64,000 nucleotides of DNA. Origin: a virus. Each line of letters begins with the position of its first letter. Position 1 is the first letter of the stretch. Location of the stretch: IMG/VR virus record IMGVR_UViG_3300020198_000009, positions 1-64,000 of that record; one strand, 5' to 3'. The notes below the pieces were generated by a model. The model was not told the origin of the DNA and made no database searches. It saw only the letters and a program-made list of their open reading frames with translations. Positions 23,875 to 33,249 of the stretch are shown here, one piece after another. A program made the position numbers and the translations under genes.

Positions 23875-25989
23875 ATGTGGCCCGAGAGCACCCGCGGCGA
23901 CACCTGGGAGAGCACGGCGCTCTTCTCGCGCTCGGCCTTCCAGCGAACCATGCTGGCCGAGAGCCAGTTCCAGATGTTCGAGCTGCTCAATCTGCCGCGC
24001 TCGCTGAAGGACGGCTTCCGCTGGGCTCACTACGCGTTCTCGACCAACGACACGGTCAACCCGGCCATCGAGAAGCTGGCCGAGTACCCCATCACCGAGT
24101 GGTTGTTCACACCCGAGCTCGACATCGATCCCACCGACAAGAACTACCAGCAGAACCTCAAGAGCCGCGAGGCGGCCGTCAAGAGCTGGCGTGAACTGTT
24201 CAACATCCAGATCCAGGCTAAAACCTTCGCCATCAGTCGCGCGATGGATTTCCTGCTCTACGGCAACAGTTTCGTCAGCGTCTACCAGCCATTTGATCGC
24301 ATCCTGGTCTGCGGCCGCAAGGGCTGCCGCGAGCAGGTCCTGATCCAGAAGGCCGACTACGAGTGGGACAGGGCTCGACTGGAATTCAAGCTCAAGTGCA
24401 AGAAATGCAGTCATCGCGGCTTTGCCAAGGTCATCGACCGGCCGGTACGCGACTGGCGGCGCATCAATCTCATCCACTTCTATCCGGGCAACATCGACAT
24501 CGACTTCGATCCCTACTCGGGCGAGCGGCAATACTACTACCACATCCCCCAGGAAGAGGCCGACAAGCTGCGCGAGGGTAACAAGCTCAAGCTCCAGTTC
24601 ACGCCCTGGGAAATCATCCAAGCCGTCAAGATTGGCGGGCGTGGGCGCTCGGCCAGCCCCAAGATCCGGTTGCACAAGCACAACGTCTTCCACCTGGTCC
24701 GCCAGGGGCCGTCGCGGCCCGGAACCGAGAGCCCCTGGGGGGCCTCGACGGTCACGCCGGTGTTGCGCAGCCTCCTGTACCTGAACATGATGCGCCGGGC
24801 GCAGACCAGTTTGCTCATGGATCATGTCATCCCCTTCCGCTGGATCTTCCCGGCGCACGATACCGGCCCGCAGAGCACCATCGGGGCCGTGGACCTGGGG
24901 TCGTGGTCCCGGCGCATGAAGGGCGAGATCGAGAAGTGGAAGCGCGATCCGCTCTACATCATGATCGCGCCGGTCGCCGTCGGACAGGGACAGATGGGCG
25001 GAGACGGCAAGGCGCTGATGCTCTTCCCGGAGATGGACCAGGTCAGGCTCGACATCACCAGCGGCCTCAACGTCCCCCAAGAGTTCATTCGTGGCGGTTT
25101 GCAGTACACCGGCAGCTCGGTTTCCCTGCGCATGCTCGAAAACAGCCTCCTGAACATGGTCGAGCAGGTCGAGAAGTGCTTCAACTGGGTGGCCGGCCGC
25201 ATCAGCCAGATAACCGGCCTGGCCGCCATGAACGTCTCGCTCAAGCGCTTCAAGATGGCCGACGACGTCCAGATGCGCCAGCTCGCCGTGACGATGTGGC
25301 AATTGCGGGCGATCTCCGGCCAGGCGCTGGGGCAGATCATGGACTTCGACTACCTGTCCGAGATGCGCCAGCGCAATGCCGAGGACGTCGACGCGGCCGT
25401 CGCGACCGCCCGGGCCCAGGCCGAGGCTGCCGCCAAGCTCATGAGTCTCCAATTCCTGCTCCAGAACATCCTGCCCCCCGAGGCCCAGGCGACGGTCAAC
25501 CAGGCCGACCCCATGGCCGTCGATCAGGTCTACCAGGGCATCCGCCAGATGAAGCCCATGGACCAGGCCTTCGCTATCGGCCAGATAGTCCAGCAGAACC
25601 CCGAGATGGCCCGCATGCTCCAACAAAAAGCCATGTCCGACACCGGTAACTGGGCGTCGCAGTTCCAGGCCCTGGCTGCGATGAACCCCCAGCAGCAGCA
25701 GGACTACATGGCCCAGCTCAAGGCAAACAGTCCCATCATGGCCATGCTGATGGCCAACCTGGCCCGGCAGTTCGGCCTCGACAACCTCATCGGCGGCCAG
25801 GATCCCACCGGAGCCAAGGCCCAAGCCCAACCCGGCCAGCCGGCCATGCTACCCTCGGTGCAGGCCCAGCTGATGCCGCAAGGCCCCGCCTTACCGCCGG
25901 GGATGGGCGGACCACCGGCCACGCCAGGAGTCGAACCGCCCATGCCAGAGCAGAAGCCGCCGCGCCGCCAGGGCGGCAGCCCCATGTAG
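23875..25989 (+). CDS. Portal protein
   Basis: 704 residues. A helical N-terminal wing with AIEKLAEYPITEWLF, a crown/stem region containing LNVPQEFIRGGLQYTGSSVS near residue 400 (the segment after which portals form the long stem helices) and a Gln/Pro/Met-rich C-terminal tail are typical of portals of large myophages. An unusual insert near residues 148-185 carries two Cys pairs (CGRKGC and CKKC), likely a zinc-binding loop. Portals form the dodecameric DNA gateway of the head; terminase is encoded elsewhere, at 50161. Confidence 0.75.
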   Translation: MWPESTRGDTWESTALFSRSAFQRTMLAESQFQMFELLNLPRSLKDGFRWAHYAFSTNDTVNPAIEKLAEYPITEWLFTPELDIDPTDKNYQQNLKSREAAVKSWRELFNIQIQAKTFAISRAMDFLLYGNSFVSVYQPFDRILVCGRKGCREQVLIQKADYEWDRARLEFKLKCKKCSHRGFAKVIDRPVRDWRRINLIHFYPGNIDIDFDPYSGERQYYYHIPQEEADKLREGNKLKLQFTPWEIIQAVKIGGRGRSASPKIRLHKHNVFHLVRQGPSRPGTESPWGASTVTPVLRSLLYLNMMRRAQTSLLMDHVIPFRWIFPAHDTGPQSTIGAVDLGSWSRRMKGEIEKWKRDPLYIMIAPVAVGQGQMGGDGKALMLFPEMDQVRLDITSGLNVPQEFIRGGLQYTGSSVSLRMLENSLLNMVEQVEKCFNWVAGRISQITGLAAMNVSLKRFKMADDVQMRQLAVTMWQLRAISGQALGQIMDFDYLSEMRQRNAEDVDAAVATARAQAEAAAKLMSLQFLLQNILPPEAQATVNQADPMAVDQVYQGIRQMKPMDQAFAIGQIVQQNPEMARMLQQKAMSDTGNWASQFQALAAMNPQQQQDYMAQLKANSPIMAMLMANLARQFGLDNLIGGQDPTGAKAQAQPGQPAMLPSVQAQLMPQGPALPPGMGGPPATPGVEPPMPEQKPPRRQGGSPM

Positions 25990-25992
25990 CGC

Positions 25993-26181
25993 GTGGGCCG
26001 CAAGAACCGCTTCAAGGCCGCAACCAGTTTATCCCGGGAACCTTCCCCCGCCTGCCAACACCTCTGGCAGACACACCAAACCATCAACGGCACCAAGTAC
26101 CAGTACTGCACGAAGAATTGCGGGGAATGGCGCTGGGTCCACACGCTCGATCCGCTTGAGGATGAGCCGGACTCCTGCTAG
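25993..26181 (+). CDS. Small Cys/His protein (62 aa)
   Basis: GTG start four bases after the portal stop; begins MGRKNRFKAATSLSREPSPA. Contains C-x-x-LW, a TKYQYCTKNCGEW segment with two Cys and a final DSC; the Cys and His spacing could bind one zinc. Ribosome site weak, so translation is probably coupled to the portal. Function unknown. Confidence 0.5.
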   Translation: MGRKNRFKAATSLSREPSPACQHLWQTHQTINGTKYQYCTKNCGEWRWVHTLDPLEDEPDSC

Positions 26182-26194
26182 ACTGGTAGGACCA
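26179..26194 (+). promoter_or_regulatory. -10 box and operator at the second methylase start
   Basis: TAGACT (26179-26184) is followed directly by the palindrome TGGTAGGACCA (26184-26194). The TTG start codon is at 26196, so the transcript would start inside the operator and have almost no leader. Confidence 0.5.
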
Positions 26195-26195
26195 A

Positions 26196-27272
26196 TTGAA
26201 CTACATCGGCAGCAAGGCGGGCCTGGTGGGACCACTCATCACCCGGGCCATGGCCGAACTCGGTATCGCCCCGCCCGGGATCTTCGTCGACGCCCTGGCG
26301 GGTACCCATGCGGTCGGGCGCGCCATGCAACACGCCGGCTGGTCGGTCATCGCCAACGACCAGATGCGCTACAGTGAAGTCGTCGGCCGGGCCCTGCTGG
26401 GCACCAAGGTGTTGCCCTTCTCGGAGCTCGCCGGCAAGATCTTCCTGGCGGGCCTGCCGGGCGGAGCCCGCTCGCAGGCCGTCATCGCTCACCTGGCCGA
26501 GCAACTGGCAGACCCTGAAGCCCATTACATCGCGCGCATCCATGGCTCCTGGTTCCTTGACAAGTACTGCGAGGGCGGCTCCGGGGGGAGGCTGTACTTC
26601 TCGCGCGATAACGGCAAGCGCATCCAGATAGCCCGCTGGCTCATCGACGAGTGGCCCCTGACGGCTTACGAGCGCGACACGCTCATCTACGCGGTCATGC
26701 GCGGGGCCGACAAGGTAGCCAACACGGCCTCGGTGTTCTACACCTTCCTCAAGCAGCTGAAACCCAGCGCACGCAAGCCCCTGAAACTGGAGGCACCCTC
26801 GCTGGCCACCGGCCCGGAAGCCACGGTCCGCAAGATGGAGCTCATAGACTTCCTGCAAAACCTCGACGGGGCCACGGTGGTCTACATCGATCCGCCCTAC
26901 AACGCGCGTCAATACGCCCCCAACTACCACCTACTCGAAACCATCTGCTGCTGGGATGATCCGGTGGCCTTCGGCCGCGGCGGGTTGCGCGACTACTCGA
27001 CCCAGAAGAGCAACTGGTGTTACCGCTCGGCGGTCCACGACGAACTCGACACGGCGTGTTTACTGGCCCCTGCCCACTGGGTACTCCTGAGCTACTCGTC
27101 CGAGGGCCTCATGGAACGCCGGGAAATCGCCGACATCATGGGCCGCCACGGACCGGTGCGTATCTTCGAGCACGAGCACCCGCGCTTCCGGGCCGACAAC
27201 GACGGGCCACATCGGCAATATGCCCGGAACCGGACCGTCGTCGAGTACCTGTTCGCCCTCAGGAAACTCTGA
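26196..27272 (+). CDS. D12-class DNA adenine methyltransferase (second)
   Basis: 358 residues from a TTG. Motif I is NYIGSKAGL near the N-terminus, ANDQMRYSEV is the following acidic segment near residue 53, and the catalytic motif is IDPPYNARQY near residue 230. This is the D12/COG3392-type layout, distinct in sequence from the Dam-type enzyme at 2318-3205. It methylates N6 of adenine; target site unknown. A beta promoter/operator directly overlaps its start, suggesting tight early control. No restriction partner is adjacent. Confidence 0.85.
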   Translation: MNYIGSKAGLVGPLITRAMAELGIAPPGIFVDALAGTHAVGRAMQHAGWSVIANDQMRYSEVVGRALLGTKVLPFSELAGKIFLAGLPGGARSQAVIAHLAEQLADPEAHYIARIHGSWFLDKYCEGGSGGRLYFSRDNGKRIQIARWLIDEWPLTAYERDTLIYAVMRGADKVANTASVFYTFLKQLKPSARKPLKLEAPSLATGPEATVRKMELIDFLQNLDGATVVYIDPPYNARQYAPNYHLLETICCWDDPVAFGRGGLRDYSTQKSNWCYRSAVHDELDTACLLAPAHWVLLSYSSEGLMERREIADIMGRHGPVRIFEHEHPRFRADNDGPHRQYARNRTVVEYLFALRKL

Positions 27273-27285
27273 AAGGAGCCAAGCC

Positions 27286-27909
27286 ATGAGCATCGGGAAG
27301 ACCGTCGCATGCCGACGCTGCCGCGAGCGCGGCAAGGACTGGGAGGGCGGCGATCCGGTCTGCGGCTTCGACCAGGGTGGGCTGTTCAGCGCAAGCAACT
27401 GGATGTGTGCGACGCTCTGCGACTTGCGCGAGCGCATCGAAGCGAGCGGCCAGGTGAGCTGGTGCAACGACACGTACTTTGGCACCGTCGGCTTCGAGTT
27501 CGAAGACGAGGACTTCGGCTTCCTGACCATGGCGTGGTACAAGCACCACGGCGAGACCTACTGGGCCGGCGTGGTCTTCGATGGCCGCACGCCCAAGCCG
27601 TTGACGCTGGACGTCGCCGAACGCATCCTGGGCGCCCTGCCGGCGCCAGACGGTCAATCTCCTGGCGCGGTCGGGACGTTGAACACCATCAAGGCCGACG
27701 AACCCCCCGTCAGGCTCCCGGTCGGCCAGACCCCTCTGCGCGTCGATGCCTGGGCGGTTTTGTCCCGCTGCGTCGAGGAAGGTATCGCCTACGGTTGGCG
27801 GCGCGCCCGCAAACACGTCGACAACCCCAGCGAGGACGCCGTCAAGGTCGAGATCGAAAACGCGGTGATGAACGCCGTCTGCGAGTACTTCCGCTTCTCG
27901 GACGACTAG
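27286..27909 (+). CDS. Protein with N-terminal Cys cluster, unknown (207 aa)
   Basis: Start MSIGKTVACRRCRERGKDWE follows GAAAGGAGCC. A CRRC pair and two further Cys in the first 45 residues suggest a zinc-binding module; the middle is beta-rich (NDTYFGTVGFEFEDEDFGFL) and the C-terminus helical. Co-transcribed with the methylase. Ends four bases into a convergent fibre gene. No function assignable. Confidence 0.55.
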   Translation: MSIGKTVACRRCRERGKDWEGGDPVCGFDQGGLFSASNWMCATLCDLRERIEASGQVSWCNDTYFGTVGFEFEDEDFGFLTMAWYKHHGETYWAGVVFDGRTPKPLTLDVAERILGALPAPDGQSPGAVGTLNTIKADEPPVRLPVGQTPLRVDAWAVLSRCVEEGIAYGWRRARKHVDNPSEDAVKVEIENAVMNAVCEYFRFSDD

Positions 27910-29414
27910 CGGTACACGAAGACGAACTTGTCGTCTGCCTTGACCGGCACACGCGGGTCGAGGTAACGGAAGACGTCGTCGAGGATCAGGAACTGGGCAG
28001 TCGGCCGCAACCGCAGGCCGTTCATGAGCACCAGGGCCTGCCCGGGATCATGCGGTGGTCGGGACAGACGGTAGCCCAGCGAAGTGCCGACATCGTCCAT
28101 GCCCGCCACGTAGTAGTCGTATTCGAGCGCTCCCGCCACGAAGGCGTCCTTCCAAAAGAGCACGACGGCCTTGTCGGTATTCTTGAGATCGAAGGCCCCG
28201 TTCCAGGTGATGTGCGAATCGTCGGGGAACAGCAGGTAACGCTCGCCGGCAAACCATTGACCGCCGAAGCTGCCGTCGGCCGACAGGAACAGGAGAGACT
28301 TGTGGATCTCGGGCACGCGTTCCCTCAGGTTCCAGGTCGGCTTGCCCGCCGAAACCGACAATTCCTTGATCTTGACCCCGACCCCGACCCGCTCGGACAG
28401 AAAGCCGATGAGTTCGAGGGTCTCGCCGGCCCGCAACGCCAGATCGTCCCAGGTCAGACCCCCGAGTGTCTGCTCGAAGCCATGGCCCTGGGCATAGCCA
28501 AGACCGTTCAGGGACACCATTGCCGCATGGCGGTAGGGCGGACGATCTCCGCCCAGCGCGAAGGCGACCTGGTCGTCCTCGGCGACCGGCACGTCCAGCC
28601 GGGTCAGGAAATGCTGGGGCACCCAGAGATCGTCGCGGGTCCGGTCCAGGTAGCCCCGAGCCGGCAGCGAGCTGATCGTGAGTACCGATCCGTGATCGAA
28701 CGGCACCGCCGAGCCCACCGTGAGCCGAAACTCTCCCAGAGCCCACTGATCGGTACCCTGGCCTTCGAAGTAACGCAGGCCATCGACATGGACTCGCACG
28801 TCACCTGCCCGACTGGGCACGACCGACAGTGTAAAGGTGCGGTTGCGACCAGGCCTGAGGGCGAAACTCTGCTGGGCGCATAGCCCGGCGCTGTCGCGCG
28901 TGCGCGGGTAAACCGCCACGATGCTCGCCCCGGCGCGCAGCCGGACCGACGGGTGGGTAAACGTCAGTCGATTGCCCGCTACACGCAAGAAGCCAGCCGC
29001 CTGCGGATAACACGATCCTTCGTAGTAGAGCTCAGCCCGGTCGCCCACGGGTATCCCGTCGAGCCGGAAATCGACCTGACCGGTCGCGGTGACGACGTGA
29101 CGCTCGGCGTGCAGTTGACCGGCAGCGGTCGACTGACCCAGGACCTCGACGACCACCTGTTTGCCCGGCGGCAAGGGCGGGAGGTGCCAGGATAGCGTCG
29201 AGCCCCTGACCGAGACGTCGGGCATAAAATAGGTCTTGCGATCGACGATGGCCGTCAGAATACCGGCCGGATTCGGAGTGAATCCGAGCGCAAAGGTCGC
29301 CTGGCCTGACGTGGCCACTGTGACCGTCACGCGCTGATGCGCGAAGCCTTGGTTCTCAGCCGGGACGGGCAGCGACGCGAACGGGATGTCGGACGCCCCA
29401 CGGTTGATGGCCAT
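27906..29414 (-). CDS. Fibre/appendage protein with repeated beta domains (502 aa)
   Basis: Starts MAINRGASDIPFASLPVPAE. Four or five strand-rich domains of similar layout (for example VTVTVATSGQATFALGFTPN and HVVTATGQVDFRLDGIPVGD, each followed by LRAGASIVAVYPR-type segments) indicate internal repeats of a phage beta-sandwich. It lies immediately downstream of the 1085-residue fibre-like gene, three bases apart. Host-surface binding or fibre attachment is inferred from composition and position. Confidence 0.6.
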   Translation of the reverse strand: MAINRGASDIPFASLPVPAENQGFAHQRVTVTVATSGQATFALGFTPNPAGILTAIVDRKTYFMPDVSVRGSTLSWHLPPLPPGKQVVVEVLGQSTAAGQLHAERHVVTATGQVDFRLDGIPVGDRAELYYEGSCYPQAAGFLRVAGNRLTFTHPSVRLRAGASIVAVYPRTRDSAGLCAQQSFALRPGRNRTFTLSVVPSRAGDVRVHVDGLRYFEGQGTDQWALGEFRLTVGSAVPFDHGSVLTISSLPARGYLDRTRDDLWVPQHFLTRLDVPVAEDDQVAFALGGDRPPYRHAAMVSLNGLGYAQGHGFEQTLGGLTWDDLALRAGETLELIGFLSERVGVGVKIKELSVSAGKPTWNLRERVPEIHKSLLFLSADGSFGGQWFAGERYLLFPDDSHITWNGAFDLKNTDKAVVLFWKDAFVAGALEYDYYVAGMDDVGTSLGYRLSRPPHDPGQALVLMNGLRLRPTAQFLILDDVFRYLDPRVPVKADDKFVFVYR

Positions 29415-29416
29415 GG

Positions 29417-32400
29417 CTAGACCTGCATGCGCGCGTGCGGGTAGGTCAGGAAGGCCTTGGCGGGATCGTCGGCCGTGAACGCCCCCTCGTTGCTGACGAC
29501 CGATAGGCCATAGAGCGCCCCGTCGAGTTCGACCAGGCTCATCCAGGCCATGAAGCCGCCATTGGGCACCACCACGCCCGCGCCCAGGGTGATGGTGCCA
29601 TCGAGCGCAAGGTCCATGCCTTCGAGCGGTATGGGTCCGCTCTGAGGCAGGGTGAGGATGTCCCGGAAGGTCGTCTCGGGGTCCTCGTCGACGCCGACCA
29701 GCTCACCGGCCATGGACGGGAACTTCTCGGTAACCGGATCGACATAGGCCTCCGGAGTGTTGGCGATGCTCGAATTCGAGGCCAGCAGGTAGCCCCTGGC
29801 CGCCAGCTTGAAACTGTCGTCGGCCGTCACGGGCAGGGATGGCATCCCGGCGTAGTCGTAGGTCAGCAGGAGCGTCTCCTGCGCGCCCAGCGAACTGGCC
29901 CGCAGCAAGGGGAGCTTGAGACCGTAGGCCCCCGCCCGCAACTGGTAGACCTGGCCACCGAGAGTCTCCCACTTGGTCTGTTCGGGCGCCGGCAACGCCA
30001 GGTACTCGGCGCTGGAAATCGTCAGATCGATCTGGACGCGGTTACGATCGAAGCCGCCGTAGGTGCATGGGTATAGCCGATCGTCGACATAGACGCCACC
30101 CACCTTGTTGCCGCCGCTCTGGTGGACGAATCCCAGCGCGCCCAGCAGGACCGAGTTGGCTGGCAGTGCCAGGCCGTAGCCGGTCGCGCCGCCCGCGATT
30201 TCCAGTTCCTGCCAGCTGGCGATTGCCAGATCGTCGAGACTGCGATTGCGCGGCCGGTAGTTGGCCACCTGGCCGCCCAGCGCCAGCACGACCTTGACCT
30301 GCCGGCCAGCCACGATCACGTCGGCGAATTCCAGGGAATGATTCTGCTCTCCGAGCTTGAAGGTCTGTATACCGACCACGTCCCCGAGGATCTCGGCCGA
30401 GATGGGCCCGAGCACCGCCCGGCCAGCCAAGGACAGCGGGATACTGATGGCATTGGTGCCGTTGGCCACGAAGACCTTCTCGATGGCGACCGCGTCCCCC
30501 TTGGTCGTCGCACCGACGGGTGTACGCAGCTCGGTGCCGTCGGCCACCACGACCCGCGTCTCGGGCACGGCGCCGTCGACCAGTTGAACGTCAGTAGCCC
30601 CGCGGATCGCGCCGTAGACCGTGACGGGCACATGGGCCAGGAAACTTCCAGCACTCTGCCGGACCCGGTACGAAACGCAGACCGTGCCGGCTGGATCGTA
30701 GTCGGGATCCTCGATGTCGAACAGGATGGATGCCGAATCCGGGCTCTCGCCCACCGACCAGGGGCCCAGGACCCCGACCGGCCCGCCGCTGCCCAACCAG
30801 GTAAGGGCAGTGACGGGCTGATCCGATCCGGGGCCGCCAAGGTAGAGATGGCCGTCGACGGGCGCGTTGATGATCAAGGTCTTGGACCCGTCCTCGTAGG
30901 TCACCAGGGCGTCGGTGTAATCGCCTGAAACCGCAAAGTGCGTACCCACCCAGTAAGGATCGGCGCCCGGCGTCCAGCGCCGGCGTATGCCATCGGCCGC
31001 TCCCAGCCAGTTGGCGCCATCAACCGCCTCGGGAGCGATGGCCTCGACCTGGAGCGGCCGCTTCGAATAGTGGCCAGCCACCAGGCTCGACGCGCCCATC
31101 TGGTTGGGGTGATTGGCACGCAGGACACTGTCGACGACCTGGCCGAGCAGCATGGAGTAGTTGAGGCTGCCGAAATGCAACACCGGGGCGACCACCTCGA
31201 TTTCATCCTGGTGGAAACGATCGTGGCGCTTGTCGTCCGGGCGCGTGGGATTGCCGTTGTTCAGGCCGCCACCGGCCAGGTTGGAAACCAGGTAGGGATC
31301 GCGATTGAAGCGCGAGACCAGAGCGACCGGAACGGCCCAACTCTCGCCGTCCGACGACGCCCCATACGCGCTCTTGTAGTAACCGCCCTCGGCGAGCGCG
31401 TAGGCGCCGCCGCCGATCGCCACGACTGCCGGATTGGCCATGAGCTTCTCGGCCCGATCGTAGGCAACCCCGGCTGCCACTGTGACGCGCACGCGGGTGG
31501 CTACATAGCCCACGCCCGTCAGCGGCACGTAGAACGATCCGTCGGTGGGCGGCGCGGCCAGGATCACCCGCCAGGCCTCCAGGAACAGGAGATCCGTGCG
31601 CACTCCAGCAAGCGGTGCCTCGGGTAATACGACATGCTGGGTAGGGACCGGGAACATCACGCCATTGAGTATGGCCAGGTTGGCCGCGATGTCGAGCTGA
31701 TTGGCCGCCTCGGCGCCCGAGACCGCCAACGGCCGCGCAAACCCCGAGCGGCGCGCCTTGCGGTGCAACTCGACCTCGGCGCCGGTCTGGATGTTCGCCT
31801 GGGCGATTTCGTTGGCCAGGATCCACAGCAGATCCTGGCAGCCGGCCATGCCGTCTGTCACGTCGGCATAAGCCGCCAGTACGCCCAGTTCGGTCGAATA
31901 GGCCGTGCCCGAGCCTACCGCGCCGGTATCCTGATTGACCCAGACGTAGATCCGCTCATCGACCAACTGCGTGACATCGTAGCTGAACGTCGCCTCGGCC
32001 AGAGTCTGGAGCACACGGTAATGCTCCCTGCCTCCCGAGACCAGGCGCAGGAAGACCTTGAAGGGCGCCACCGCAACCTGTTGCCCAAGACCGTTGATGT
32101 CGCCCGCATTGATGAGCACGACATTGTACTGGGCTCCGCCGCGCAACCGCAGCTCGGCCTGAAGGACTTCCGAGAGGACGGACATCGAGACCAGCGGACC
32201 GTTAAAGGCCGCGTCCCCGAAGTCCATGCCCGCATCGTACAGATCGCCGGGCGCCAGGGGGTCTGGTGTGTCTATGACCCGGCTCTGGGTGCGCTCGTCG
32301 GTTGCCAGGGATAGGTCGGCCATGGCGTCGGAATTAGCCCCCCAACTGACCTTGGCCAGCACGATGTGGGTATTGGCCGCCTGGGGTACGACAGTGACTT

Positions 32401-32674
32401 CCCGGGTGTCGTCGGGCTCGAAGACCACATAGGCCGACCCGGCGGTCGCCGGCAAGTCGAGCCCGAAGATGGGCGGATCCAGATCGCTGGGGCGGTAGAC
32501 CGTCGCGGCGAAGCCCGCTTGCCCGAAGCGCACCGAGATCTCGCGATCGCCGATCGCCAGGTTGTCGCCGCCCTTGTCGCGCATGATGGCCGCACCCACC
32601 ACGAGCTTGTCGGCACTGGGATGCTTGCTGACGACCCCGCCTGCATAGACCCCGTAGGTCCCGTTGACCGGCAT
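29417..32674 (-). CDS. Large tail-fibre-like structural protein (1085 aa)
   Basis: N-terminal segment MPVNGTYGVYAGGVVSKHPS, long strand-rich body, a charged SRFNRDPYLVSNLAGGG-NGNPTRPDDKRHDRFHQ-type segment near residue 470, and beta repeats to the end. Low Cys, high Gly/Val/Asp/Ala and absence of enzyme motifs fit a tail fibre or baseplate adhesin. It lies between two other fibre-type genes in one leftward unit from the promoter at 33215-33236. The specific class cannot be assigned by eye. Confidence 0.6.
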   Translation of the reverse strand: MPVNGTYGVYAGGVVSKHPSADKLVVGAAIMRDKGGDNLAIGDREISVRFGQAGFAATVYRPSDLDPPIFGLDLPATAGSAYVVFEPDDTREVTVVPQAANTHIVLAKVSWGANSDAMADLSLATDERTQSRVIDTPDPLAPGDLYDAGMDFGDAAFNGPLVSMSVLSEVLQAELRLRGGAQYNVVLINAGDINGLGQQVAVAPFKVFLRLVSGGREHYRVLQTLAEATFSYDVTQLVDERIYVWVNQDTGAVGSGTAYSTELGVLAAYADVTDGMAGCQDLLWILANEIAQANIQTGAEVELHRKARRSGFARPLAVSGAEAANQLDIAANLAILNGVMFPVPTQHVVLPEAPLAGVRTDLLFLEAWRVILAAPPTDGSFYVPLTGVGYVATRVRVTVAAGVAYDRAEKLMANPAVVAIGGGAYALAEGGYYKSAYGASSDGESWAVPVALVSRFNRDPYLVSNLAGGGLNNGNPTRPDDKRHDRFHQDEIEVVAPVLHFGSLNYSMLLGQVVDSVLRANHPNQMGASSLVAGHYSKRPLQVEAIAPEAVDGANWLGAADGIRRRWTPGADPYWVGTHFAVSGDYTDALVTYEDGSKTLIINAPVDGHLYLGGPGSDQPVTALTWLGSGGPVGVLGPWSVGESPDSASILFDIEDPDYDPAGTVCVSYRVRQSAGSFLAHVPVTVYGAIRGATDVQLVDGAVPETRVVVADGTELRTPVGATTKGDAVAIEKVFVANGTNAISIPLSLAGRAVLGPISAEILGDVVGIQTFKLGEQNHSLEFADVIVAGRQVKVVLALGGQVANYRPRNRSLDDLAIASWQELEIAGGATGYGLALPANSVLLGALGFVHQSGGNKVGGVYVDDRLYPCTYGGFDRNRVQIDLTISSAEYLALPAPEQTKWETLGGQVYQLRAGAYGLKLPLLRASSLGAQETLLLTYDYAGMPSLPVTADDSFKLAARGYLLASNSSIANTPEAYVDPVTEKFPSMAGELVGVDEDPETTFRDILTLPQSGPIPLEGMDLALDGTITLGAGVVVPNGGFMAWMSLVELDGALYGLSVVSNEGAFTADDPAKAFLTYPHARMQV

Positions 32675-32678
32675 CAGG

Positions 32679-33194
32679 CTACCTCACGAAGACGATTTGC
32701 CAGGAGACCGTCAGGCGCAACCGGGCGAACTTGTCGAGGGGCGGGAAGGTGAAGCGCGCGAACAGCTTACCGTTGCCGCTCTTGAGCCCCACCTCGCTGA
32801 ACTGCTGGCCGGTTCCCACTCCAGGAGCCATCGTACTGGTGAAGACCACGCTGTCGACCGTCGGATAGGCCGCCGGGCTGATGACCTCGGTGGCCAGCAC
32901 TTCGTTTTCGAGGGCCTCGTCGGTGGCGGCCGGCTCGGTGGCGCCATCCCCCCAGCCGACGCTCGTGACGAACCCGCCCTCGTCGCCGGCCAGGGCCCGG
33001 GCCAGGATGCCGCGTGCGTCGTTGACGATGGTATTGTACGCGTAGCAGTAGGCGACCTGGCCGTGATCGGGGGAAAAAATGTCGTCGACCACGCCCTTGA
33101 TCTCGACCCGGCCGAAGACGGGCCGGCGCAAGCGGCTGATGTGCTTGATGAGGCCGCCAACGGCGCCGATAGCACGTTGTAACCAGTCGCGCAC
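32679..33194 (-). CDS. Small tail/fibre-associated protein (171 aa)
   Basis: Contains the run NTIVNDARGILARALAGDEG, then VSVGWGDGATEPAA-like sequence, then GQQFSEVGLKSGNGKLFARF and LRLTVSWQIVF at the end. I recognise this order from small phage structural proteins near tail fibres, where it may be a fibre-binding adaptor; no named function. First gene of the leftward fibre unit, 20 bases after the operator at 33215-33225. Confidence 0.6.
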   Translation of the reverse strand: MRDWLQRAIGAVGGLIKHISRLRRPVFGRVEIKGVVDDIFSPDHGQVAYCYAYNTIVNDARGILARALAGDEGGFVTSVGWGDGATEPAATDEALENEVLATEVISPAAYPTVDSVVFTSTMAPGVGTGQQFSEVGLKSGNGKLFARFTFPPLDKFARLRLTVSWQIVFVR

Positions 33195-33214
33195 GCTGCC
33201 TTACTCCATGAATG

Positions 33215-33236
33215 TGGTCCTACCAGTTGAATTATA
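33215..33236 (-). promoter_or_regulatory. Phage promoter with downstream operator
   Basis: Minus-strand TATAAT (33231-33236), five bases, then TGGTAGGACCA (33215-33225), then 20 bases to the ATG at 33194. The operator sits in the initially transcribed region. No -35 element is visible. The clearest copy of the promoter/operator unit. Confidence 0.65.
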
Positions 33237-33249
33237 GAATCGCCGCCGG

